A DNA stretch of 12,438 nucleotides from positions 1-12,438 of the forward strand of contig VAYJ01000039.1 in NCBI GenBank assembly GCA_005888465.1, written 5' to 3'. The notes under the pieces were generated by a model. The model made no database searches and was not told the DNA's origin. It saw only the letters and a list, made by a program, of their open reading frames with translations. Position 1 is the stretch's first letter; each line of letters begins with the position of its first letter. This document shows positions 1-6,106 of the stretch, in pieces. Source of the DNA: Actinomycetota bacterium (lineage in GTDB: Bacteria; Actinomycetota; UBA4738). The translations under genes were made by a program, and so were the position numbers.

Positions 1-789
1 GTCCAGCCCGCGCTGCTGGCCGAGCTCAACATAGCTGAACCCGTCGGCGAGCGTGAAGGCCAGTTCCTGCTGCGCGGTCGAGCCGGCCTCGCGGATGTGA
101 TAGCCGGAGACGCTGATCGGGTGGAACTTCGGCACCTCCTTCGCGCAGAACGCGATGAGGTCGCCGATCAGCCGAAGGTGCGGGCGCGGCGGGAAGATCC
201 ACTCCTTCTGCGCGATGTATTCCTTCAGGATGTCGGTCTGCAGCGTCCCGTCGAGCGAGGCCCACGGCACACCCTGCTTCTCGGCGGCGGCAAGGAAATA
301 GGCAAACAGGATCGTCGCGGGCCCGCTGATGGTCATCGACGTGGAGATGCCATCGAGCGGGATGCCCTCGAAGAGCGTTTCGAAGTCGGCGAGCGAGTCG
401 GTGGCGACGCCGCAGCGACCGACCTCGCCCTCCGAGCGCGGGTCGTCGGAGTCCCGGCCCATGAGCGTCGGCATGTCGAAAGCGACCGAGAGCCCGCCCT
501 GCCCCTGCTTCAGGAGGAACTGGTAGCGCGCGTTCGTCTCCTCGGGCGAGCCGAACCCGGCGAACTGGCGCATGGTCCACAGGCGCCCGCGATACATCGT
601 GTGGTACACACCGCGGGTCATGGGATAGTGGCCGGGGTAGCCAAGGTCCCGCTGGTAGTGGAGGCCGCGGACGTCCTCGGGCGTGTAGAGCGGCTGCAGC
701 GGCTCCCCCGAGAGCGTCTCGAAGTCGGTGTCGCGCTCGCCGGCCTGGCGGTAGTGGTCCTGCCAGCGCTCGATGTCTCGCTCAGGCAT
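1..789 (-). CDS. icmA: Isobutyryl-CoA mutase-like large subunit, partial (N-terminal 263 residues)
   Basis: The first 263 codons of a coenzyme-B12-dependent acyl-CoA mutase; the reading frame stays open to the left edge, so the C-terminal part is missing. Family hallmarks seen are TMRQFAGFG (residues 72-80), GLSVAFDMPTLMGRDSDDP (99-117), TSMTISGPA (150-158), LQTDILKEYIAQKEW (183-197) and SVSGYHIREAGSTA (226-239). Known from the family: methylmalonyl-CoA mutase has Tyr89/Arg207 (P. shermanii numbering) for the substrate carboxylate, while isobutyryl-CoA mutase IcmA has Phe80/Gln198. Here the equivalent residues are Phe76 and Gln194, so isobutyryl-CoA/n-butyryl-CoA interconversion is the better guess. 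IcmA-type enzymes need a separate B12-binding small subunit, which is not in this window. The ATG at 789 overlaps the 3' end of meaB by 8 nt and follows AAGGAGA at 6-nt spacing inside meaB, which fixes the start and suggests translational coupling. Confidence 0.93.
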   Translation of the reverse strand, partial: MPERDIERWQDHYRQAGERDTDFETLSGEPLQPLYTPEDVRGLHYQRDLGYPGHYPMTRGVYHTMYRGRLWTMRQFAGFGSPEETNARYQFLLKQGQGGLSVAFDMPTLMGRDSDDPRSEGEVGRCGVATDSLADFETLFEGIPLDGISTSMTISGPATILFAYFLAAAEKQGVPWASLDGTLQTDILKEYIAQKEWIFPPRPHLRLIGDLIAFCAKEVPKFHPISVSGYHIREAGSTAQQELAFTLADGFSYVELGQQRGLD

Positions 790-1750
790 CGCTCGTCTCC
801 TTGTCCGCCGCGGGTGCGGCCACCTCCGCAAGCAGTATCGCAGCGGCGCGGTAGGGGTCGATCCGCCGCTCGGCGAGGTCGGCGGCGAGACCCTCCTCAC
901 GGGCGGCCAGCAGGGCCGCGGCCCGCCGCCCCAGGCGCTCGGCGACCATCGCCTGCACCTCCGCGACGATGCGGAGGCGGCGCCGGCGCTCGAGCTCCCC
1001 CGACCGCGTCCCGTACTCGTGATGGCGCTCGATCGCCTCCCACAGCTCCTCGGCGCCATCGCCGGTGACCGTCGAGGTCCGAACGATCGGCGGCTCCCAT
1101 TCGCCGCGAGGGCCCATGCGCAGCATGTTCCGCAGATCGCGCACGGCGTCGTCGGCGCCGTCGCGATCGGCCTTGTTCACGACGAAGAGGTCGGCGATCT
1201 CCAGGATCCCCGCCTTCGACGCCTGCACCGCGTCGCCCCACCCCGGCTGGACCACCACGAGCGTCGTGTCGGCGGCGGTGGCCACCTCGACCTCGGCCTG
1301 CCCCACACCCACCGTCTCCACGATGATCAGGTCCTTCCCCGACGCGTCGAGGATCCGGATCGCCTCCGGCGCCGCGAGCGCCATGCCGCCTAGGTGACCC
1401 CGGGTCGCCATGGACCGGATGAACACGCCGGGGTCGGTCGCGTGCGCCTGCATCCGTAGCCGGTCACCCAGGAGCGCACCGCCCGTGAACGGCGACGTGG
1501 GGTCGATCGCGAGCACCGCGACCGTTCGGCCTCGGGCGCGCGCGCCGGCGACGAGCTGGCCCGCCAGGCTCGACTTGCCCACACCCGGCGCTCCCGTGAG
1601 CCCGACCGTGTGCGCGCGCCCCGTCCGCGGGTAGATCGCCTCGGAGAGGGGGGGAAGGTCGGCCGAGCCGTCTTCGACCAGCGAGATCGCCCGCGCCACC
1701 GCGCGCCGGTCCCCCGCGAGCACGCCATCGGCGATCGAGGTCGGGTCCAT
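782..1750 (-). CDS. meaB: MeaB/ArgK-family GTPase, chaperone of B12-dependent acyl-CoA mutase
   Basis: A P-loop GTPase of the MeaB/MMAA (ArgK) family, about 322 aa, the usual length. Visible are Walker A GAPGVGKSS (just before residue 62), the AIDPTSPFTGGALLGDR segment (switch/base-V region typical of MeaB), LIIVETVGVGQAEVEV with the Walker B-like Glu, and the guanine-specificity motif NKAD. Known of the family: MeaB gates cofactor loading, protects the mutase from inactivation and ejects damaged cobalamin. Its stop TGA (784-782) lies inside the start of the downstream mutase gene, consistent with making chaperone and enzyme together. The start is not certain. The ATG at 1750 is taken because the protein then begins MDPTSIADGVL as relatives do. 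A TTG at 1759 is in frame and sits 5 nt behind GGGAAG, so three extra residues (MGR) are possible. Confidence 0.95.
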   Translation of the reverse strand: MDPTSIADGVLAGDRRAVARAISLVEDGSADLPPLSEAIYPRTGRAHTVGLTGAPGVGKSSLAGQLVAGARARGRTVAVLAIDPTSPFTGGALLGDRLRMQAHATDPGVFIRSMATRGHLGGMALAAPEAIRILDASGKDLIIVETVGVGQAEVEVATAADTTLVVVQPGWGDAVQASKAGILEIADLFVVNKADRDGADDAVRDLRNMLRMGPRGEWEPPIVRTSTVTGDGAEELWEAIERHHEYGTRSGELERRRRLRIVAEVQAMVAERLGRRAAALLAAREEGLAADLAERRIDPYRAAAILLAEVAAPAADKETSDA

Positions 1751-1782
1751 GCGGCCCAAGGGTACTTCCCGCGGCCGCCGGG

Positions 1783-3114
1783 CTAGCCCTGGACCGCGAA
1801 CAGGTGCCAGGAGCCGGGAACGCCCTTCAGCTCGTGCTCACCCCGATCGGCGAACTCGAGGCCGGCGCCCGCCACCAGGTCTCGGACCGTGCTCGAGACG
1901 AGGACCTCGCTCGGGCCGGCGAGCGCCGCGACGCGCGCTCCCGTATGCACGGCCAGACCGGTGAGCTGGTCTCCCATCACCTCGCACTCGCCGGTGTGCA
2001 GGCCAGCGCGAATCTCGAGGCCGATCGCCCGTACGCCGTCTCGGATGGCGCACGCGCATCGGATCCCGCGAGCCGGACCATCGAAGGAGACGAGGAACCC
2101 GTCCCCCGCCGTGTCGATCTCCCGCCCGCGGAAGCGTTCCACCTCGCGCCGGACGAGCGCATGGTGTCGTGACAGCAGCTCGCGCCACTCCCGGTCCCCC
2201 ACGGCCGCCGCGCGCTCGGTCGAGCCGACGATGTCGGTGAACAGGACCGTCGCCAGCACCCGGTCGGACACGTCGACGTGCCGAACGCCGGTGAGGAACT
2301 CCTCGATCTCGCCCAGCAGGGCGTCCTGGTCGCCTGCCCACGGCAGGTGATCGTCGCCGGGGAGCTCGACGTAGCGAGCGCCGGGGATCCGTTCGGCCAT
2401 CCACCTCGCGCCGCCGACGTCGATGTCGCGGTCGCCGGTGCGGTGGATGACGAGCGTCGGCACGCGGATCGCCGGCAGGACCTGGCGGATGTCGATCTGC
2501 GTGTTCATGCGAGCGAGCGCGAGCGCCGCGCCGGGGCTCGCGCTCTGCCGCAGATACGAGCCCCACCACTGCCGCACCTGAGGGTCGTCGGCGATCGACG
2601 GGGCGAGCACGGCGAGGTCGGCATCTCGTCCCCAGTCGCGCTGCAGCAGGTCGTACCAGCGCTGGCGTTCCTCGGGGGTCGGTGCCCACGGGTAGTCCTC
2701 GGTCCGGACGCGCTTGGCGTAGGTCCCGTACATCACGAGTGCGCTCGTTCGTTGTGGATAGGTCGAGGCGAAGACCGCCGCCATCGGCCCACCCTCCGAG
2801 ACGCCGAAGAGCGCCGCCCGCTCGGAGCCCGCCGCGTCCATCACCGCGCGCACATCGTCCATCCGTTGCTCGATCGTGGGCAGCTGGTCGTTCGGCACGC
2901 GATCGGACAGCCCCGTCCCTCGCTTGTCGAACAGGATCAGGCGGGAGAACGAGGCGAGCCGCGAGAGGAACCGCTCGAGGCGCGCCTCCGCCCAGAACAG
3001 ATCGATGTTGCTCACCCATCCCATGACGTAGACGAGGTCCATCGGTCCCTCGCCCACGACCTGATAGGCGATGTTGACCTCGCCGCTCCTCGTGTAGCGC
3101 GTCTCCGGTTGCAC
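1783..3114 (-). CDS. Alpha/beta-hydrolase fused to class III adenylate/guanylate cyclase domain
   Basis: A 443-aa two-domain protein. Residues 1-275 are an alpha/beta hydrolase: nucleophile elbow GVSEGG (Ser106), a probable acid at Asp228 or Asp230, and His256 in DDHLPW. Residues 285-443 are a class III cyclase homology domain: metal-binding Asp294 in LFTDIVGST and Asp338 in DTAGDGF, then GDQLTGLAVHTGARV (381-395) with the transition-state Arg394. Two canonical positions differ: the adenine-specifying Lys position is Asp334, and the usual Asn of VNxAAR is His390. As far as I recall, both substitutions recur in this hydrolase-cyclase subfamily, so activity and nucleotide choice cannot be read from sequence. 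No signal peptide or membrane segment is seen, so it is probably cytosolic. The start is GTG at 3114, giving MQPETRYTRSGEV as relatives begin; no clear Shine-Dalgarno is seen. It follows the cyclic-nucleotide-binding gene by 12 nt and precedes meaB by about 30 nt. Confidence 0.92.
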   Translation of the reverse strand: MQPETRYTRSGEVNIAYQVVGEGPMDLVYVMGWVSNIDLFWAEARLERFLSRLASFSRLILFDKRGTGLSDRVPNDQLPTIEQRMDDVRAVMDAAGSERAALFGVSEGGPMAAVFASTYPQRTSALVMYGTYAKRVRTEDYPWAPTPEERQRWYDLLQRDWGRDADLAVLAPSIADDPQVRQWWGSYLRQSASPGAALALARMNTQIDIRQVLPAIRVPTLVIHRTGDRDIDVGGARWMAERIPGARYVELPGDDHLPWAGDQDALLGEIEEFLTGVRHVDVSDRVLATVLFTDIVGSTERAAAVGDREWRELLSRHHALVRREVERFRGREIDTAGDGFLVSFDGPARGIRCACAIRDGVRAIGLEIRAGLHTGECEVMGDQLTGLAVHTGARVAALAGPSEVLVSSTVRDLVAGAGLEFADRGEHELKGVPGSWHLFAVQG

Positions 3115-3126
3115 GTCGGCGCGAAC

Positions 3127-3558
3127 TCAGTGCTGGAGCGAGCGCTCGTTCTGCCGGATGCGCCGGGCCATCGCTTCGAGCAGGCGTCTGGCGATGGCCG
3201 GCTCCTGTCCGACGATGACGTCGAACTCCCGCGGACCGAGCACCATCACGCGCATGTCGGACCTGGCCGTCACGCTGGCGCTTCGCCGGGATCGGTCGAG
3301 GAAGGCGAGCTCGCCGAAGAAGTCTCCCGGTCCAAGGCGCCCGAGCCGCTTGCCGGCCTGGCTCACCACCGCCTCGCCCTGGATGATCACGTACAGCTCC
3401 CGCCCGAACTCGCCTTCACGCACCAGGGCGGCGCCCGCCCGGACGTCGACCTCGGTCGCGGCGCCCACGATGGCCCGGATCCCCTTGGCCGAGACGGCGG
3501 AGAAGAGCGGCACCGCCTTGAAGTGGTTGATGACGTCGGACGGGATCCCTCGTGGCAC
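3127..3558 (-). CDS. Cyclic nucleotide-binding domain protein (no DNA-binding domain)
   Basis: A 143-aa protein consisting of a single Crp-like cyclic nucleotide-binding beta-roll. It has the glycine turns VREGEFGRELYVIIQGEA (46-63) and the phosphate-binding cassette FFGELAFLDRSRRSASV (80-96). Glu83 and Arg92, which contact the ribose and cyclic phosphate in cAMP-binding relatives, are both present. The C-terminal helix ends at residue 143 without a helix-turn-helix, so it is not a Crp-type transcription factor by itself. Known relatives act as small regulatory subunits or bind partner proteins; the partner here is unknown. The GTG start at 3558 is well supported by AAGGAGG with a 6-nt spacer. 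It lies 26 nt downstream of the SCP2-like gene and 12 nt upstream of the hydrolase/cyclase gene, suggesting that cyclase and sensor are made together. Confidence 0.93.
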   Translation of the reverse strand: MPRGIPSDVINHFKAVPLFSAVSAKGIRAIVGAATEVDVRAGAALVREGEFGRELYVIIQGEAVVSQAGKRLGRLGPGDFFGELAFLDRSRRSASVTARSDMRVMVLGPREFDVIVGQEPAIARRLLEAMARRIRQNERSLQH

Positions 3559-3584
3559 GACGAACCTCCTTCGTCCTCGCGTTC

Positions 3585-4001
3585 CTAGGTCACCGACAGG
3601 AGCTTGTTCAGGCGGGCAAGCTTGCGCGGGTGCCGGAACAGGCCGCGCACCTTCAGCTCACCGGACAGGAGCTTGCGGTTGACCGCCCGGCCCTCCTTCT
3701 TCGTCAGGTCGGGCAGGCCGAACCGGAGCGGGACCGACGAGAGCCCGATGAGGTTTTCCGACCCGGTCTCGATCGCGATGTCGGGCGTCCCGGAGAGTCC
3801 GTTTCGGACCGTGACCTCGTGCTGCGCGAGCCGGATGGAGACGGACACGGCGGCGTCGGGCGCGGTGATCGCGTAGGTGGCCGGGTGTGCGAGGAGGGCC
3901 GAACGCTCGGGATGCGCGCGGAGGTTCGCCTCGATCAGCCCTCCGATCATCGCGGCCAGGCCGTTCGGTTCCTCGTCCGGGAGCTGGACCTCGATGCCCA
4001 C
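3585..4001 (-). CDS. SCP2-like (sterol carrier) domain protein, second of two
   Basis: A 138-aa protein that I place in the SCP2 sterol-carrier superfamily. Its core runs through TYAITAPDAAVSVSIRLAQ and a C-terminal KVRGLFRHPRKLARLNKLL, resembling the SCP2 pattern in which a low-affinity lipid-binding sheet ends in a xLxGD/xVRG segment and a short helix. The assignment rests on this pattern and on the clear SCP2-like gene directly upstream, so it is less certain than its neighbour. No catalytic motif, signal peptide or membrane span is visible; a cytosolic lipid or acyl-CoA carrier role is inferred. The start is GTG at 4001 (MGIEVQLPDEE), 12 nt after the upstream stop. The stop TAG at 3587-3585 is 26 nt before the cNMP-binding gene, consistent with one transcript. 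Confidence 0.75.
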   Translation of the reverse strand: MGIEVQLPDEEPNGLAAMIGGLIEANLRAHPERSALLAHPATYAITAPDAAVSVSIRLAQHEVTVRNGLSGTPDIAIETGSENLIGLSSVPLRFGLPDLTKKEGRAVNRKLLSGELKVRGLFRHPRKLARLNKLLSVT

Positions 4002-4013
4002 GCCGCGGCCCCC

Positions 4014-4442
4014 TCAGCTCGCCGGTTCGTCGACGAACTCCGTGGGGACCGAGGCGGCGATGTTCACGAGCTCCTCGGCGGCCCGCACGTGCCGAACGAT
4101 CGTTGGCATGTCCCCCGTGAGCTTGAGCTTGCCCTGCATCATGCCCTTCACGGGGTTCAGCTCCTTGTTGATTACCTCCTTCCACCGCGAGTAGGGCGCG
4201 CGGATGACGAACTTTGCCCGCGCCCCCTCCTCGGGCGGGAAGTCGTAGCGGGCGCCGCGGCACGCGCCGTGCCAGAGGTCGAGCCACGACCAGATCTCTC
4301 GCGGCACGCCGCGGTCGGGCTCGGGCTCGAAGACGTAACAGACGTCGCCCTCCCAGGTGGCGGCCGCTTCCCGGTACGCCGCGCTCTGGTTGATGCGCAG
4401 GGCGTATTCGTCGAGCCATTCCTTGCTGGGGAACTGGGGCAC
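4014..4442 (-). CDS. SCP2 sterol-transfer family protein, first of two
   Basis: A 142-aa protein of the SCP2 sterol-transfer family, close to full length for actinobacterial stand-alone members. Recognisable segments are the N-terminus MPQFPSKEWLDEYALRIN, AAATWEGDVCYVFEPEPD (26-43), a FVIRAPYSRWKEVI stretch around residues 78-91, and LNPVKGMMQGKLKLTGDMPT (95-114), the GK(L/I)xxxGD segment that marks the SCP2 fold. Such proteins bind fatty acyl-CoAs, sterols or other lipids in a hydrophobic tunnel; the ligand here is not known. The GTG start at 4442 has AGGAGGG 8 nt upstream; an ATG at 4450 is out of frame and was not used. It lies 45 nt downstream of the CPBP protease gene and 12 nt upstream of the second SCP2-like gene, so the pair are probably co-expressed paralogues. 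Confidence 0.88.
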   Translation of the reverse strand: MPQFPSKEWLDEYALRINQSAAYREAAATWEGDVCYVFEPEPDRGVPREIWSWLDLWHGACRGARYDFPPEEGARAKFVIRAPYSRWKEVINKELNPVKGMMQGKLKLTGDMPTIVRHVRAAEELVNIAASVPTEFVDEPAS

Positions 4443-4487
4443 GCGCCCATCCCTCCTCTGGACCGTGCGCAGTCTACCGAGGGCGGA

Positions 4488-5213
4488 TCAGCGCCGGGAG
4501 AGGGCGATGGCGAGGAGCCCGACGACATTGAACGTCGCGTGGGCGGTCATCGAGGCGAGCAGGCTCTGCCGGCGCTCGTACACGAGCGCGAGCCCGATCC
4601 CCACGACCGCGAGCCCCGGGATCAGCGTGAGGAAGTCGACGCCGCCGAAGTGGCTCGCGCCGAAGACGATCCCTGACACGACGGCCGCCGCCCACACCGG
4701 CATCCGGCGACGCAGGCCCTGGTAGAGGTAGCCACGGAAGAGGAGCTCCTCGCCGAACGGTGCGGCCAGGATCACGGCCGGCGCGATCGCATAGATCCAC
4801 CCGCCGCGGACGCACGCGACCACCTGGTTGGGCTGGCGCGGCGGGTGCCCGGAGATGACGATCACGAGCTCGCGCACCAGGACGAGCGACGCATCGCCCA
4901 CGACCACCAGGATCGCTCCCGCGAGCACACCGACGCCGAGGTCGCCGAGCGGCCGCCTTGGGATGCCGAGCGCGGCGAACGGGGCGTGATCCACGACGCG
5001 CACCCATCCGAGCACCGCGACCCCCAGCCCGAGCTCGCCGGCCAGGATCTGGACCAGGTACGTGCCCTGGCACGACGTCACCACTTGTTGGAGCGCGACG
5101 TCCGCGATGCCCGCGAGCACCAACGCGACGACGAAGATTCCGAGGGCTTCCCACGGTCGCCAGGTCGCCCGTGGCGCCCCGGCGTCAACGTCGGGTCGGG
5201 GCGGCACGTCCAT
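4488..5213 (-). CDS. CPBP (CAAX/Abi) family intramembrane metalloprotease
   Basis: An integral membrane protein of 241 aa with about six to eight hydrophobic segments and the full set of CPBP motifs: EELLFRG (Glu155, Glu156, Arg160), FGASH (His188) and HATFN (His225, Asn229). These are the catalytic and metal-coordinating positions of the Rce1/CPBP family. Bacterial members process membrane substrates or bacteriocin-related peptides, and some are regulatory; the substrate here is unknown. The chosen start is the ATG at 5213 (MDVPPRPD). An in-frame GTG at 5231 would add six residues; neither has a convincing Shine-Dalgarno. It is the first gene of the minus-strand run, divergent from the FAH-family gene and 45 nt ahead of the SCP2 pair. 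Confidence 0.9.
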   Translation of the reverse strand: MDVPPRPDVDAGAPRATWRPWEALGIFVVALVLAGIADVALQQVVTSCQGTYLVQILAGELGLGVAVLGWVRVVDHAPFAALGIPRRPLGDLGVGVLAGAILVVVGDASLVLVRELVIVISGHPPRQPNQVVACVRGGWIYAIAPAVILAAPFGEELLFRGYLYQGLRRRMPVWAAAVVSGIVFGASHFGGVDFLTLIPGLAVVGIGLALVYERRQSLLASMTAHATFNVVGLLAIALSRR

Positions 5214-5259
5214 CCCTGTAAGTTCGCACACCTTTCGAGGAATGCCGTGGAACAGGCAG

Positions 5260-5265
5260 TATCCT
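5260..5265 (+). promoter_or_regulatory. Possible -10 box for the FAH-family gene
   Basis: The hexamer TATCCT lies 13 nt before the ATG at 5279, in the divergent interval 5214-5278. No good -35 hexamer is seen and there is no Shine-Dalgarno before the ATG. A very short leader of about 7 nt would fit this spacing, but the call is weak. Confidence 0.3.
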
Positions 5266-5278
5266 TCGGGTCCCTGTC

Positions 5279-6097
5279 ATGCAGCTCGTCACCTACGACC
5301 GAGGGGGCGCGCGGCGACTCGGTGCATTGGTCGCCGGCACCGTGGTCGACCTGCCGGACGCCGTCGGCCACCCATCGTTCCCTGCGACCATGGAGGCGCT
5401 CGTCGCCTATCACGGCGGGACGACGCTGGACGCCGCAGCCTTCGCCCTGGCCCGGCCCGAGGCGGTCGAGACGTGCGCCGTCCCCAAGCCCCGGCTGCTG
5501 GTGCCGATCATCCCGACGTCGCTTCGCGAGTTCGCAGTCGCCCGGACGTCGTCGAACGGCCATCGCCGAGTCCTCGGGCCGGACGAGGAGATGGCGTGGC
5601 CGGCGAAGGCGCGCTACCTCGGGTGCGAGCTCGAGGTGGCATGCATCGTCGGCGGCGGCGGCCACAAGCTCTCTCGCGCTCGCGCGAGCGAGGCGATCTT
5701 CGGCTACACCCTGATGGGCGACTGGTCCGCATGGAGGCCGCACCGGACGAACGGCTCCCGCCCCCGGGGGCTGGCCGCGTCGGCCTTCGCGATCTCGCTC
5801 GGACCCTGCGTGCTCACGCCTGACGAGTTCGACCCCGGCGGCGTTCGCCTGGTTGCCCGCATCGACGACGAGGTGTGGTCCGAGGGCGCGCTCGACGTGT
5901 CCGGGCCGTCGTTCCCCGAGATCATCGCAGAGGTCTCCCGGACGGAGGAGGTGTCGCCGGGGGAGGTCTACGGCTCGGCGGCGTTCGGCTACGGCTACCG
6001 GGTCGACCCGGGCAAGGCACTGCATCGCGGGGCGCGCGTCGACCTCGTGGCCGACGGGATCGGCACGCTCAGCACGCGCATCGGCCTGCGCGGCTGA
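5279..6097 (+). CDS. Fumarylacetoacetate hydrolase family protein with altered active site
   Basis: A 272-aa protein of the FAH superfamily; the N-terminus MQLVTYDRGGARRLGALV and the core GCELEVACIVG (115-125), GYTLMGDWSA (142-151) and SLGPCVLTPDEF (173-184) show the fold clearly. The three metal ligands corresponding to mouse FAH Glu199, Glu201 and Asp233 are kept as Glu117, Glu119 and Asp148. Other usual catalytic residues are not: the Asp/His segment RDFYxxxxH reads REFAVARTS, NDWSARD reads GDWSAWR, and the Lys of GK(S/D)F is Ser168. Fold and metal site therefore look intact, but classical C-C hydrolase chemistry is doubtful. It may act on another substrate or be a pseudoenzyme. The ATG at 5279 has no Shine-Dalgarno. 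It converges with the homogentisate-dioxygenase-like gene (9 nt between stops), which suggests aromatic-acid catabolism by context only. Confidence 0.88.
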   Translation: MQLVTYDRGGARRLGALVAGTVVDLPDAVGHPSFPATMEALVAYHGGTTLDAAAFALARPEAVETCAVPKPRLLVPIIPTSLREFAVARTSSNGHRRVLGPDEEMAWPAKARYLGCELEVACIVGGGGHKLSRARASEAIFGYTLMGDWSAWRPHRTNGSRPRGLAASAFAISLGPCVLTPDEFDPGGVRLVARIDDEVWSEGALDVSGPSFPEIIAEVSRTEEVSPGEVYGSAAFGYGYRVDPGKALHRGARVDLVADGIGTLSTRIGLRG

Positions 6098-6106
6098 GCC
6101 GACTCG

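Noticed and set aside
1..789. Methylmalonyl-CoA mutase as the product of the left-edge gene
   Set aside because: Family membership is right, but the two carboxylate-binding residues are Phe and Gln, as in IcmA. Kept as isobutyryl-CoA mutase-like.
1783..5213. A CBASS-like or other nucleotide-signalling anti-phage system
   Set aside because: There is a cyclase, a nucleotide sensor and a membrane protease, but no CD-NTase, no recognised killing effector and no mobile or defence context. The neighbours are metabolic.
5213..5277. Direct repeat TCCCTGT at 5213-5219 and 5271-5277 as an operator pair in the divergent promoter region
   Set aside because: Only 7 bp long, overlapping start-codon regions and 58 bp apart; expected by chance often enough in GC-rich DNA.
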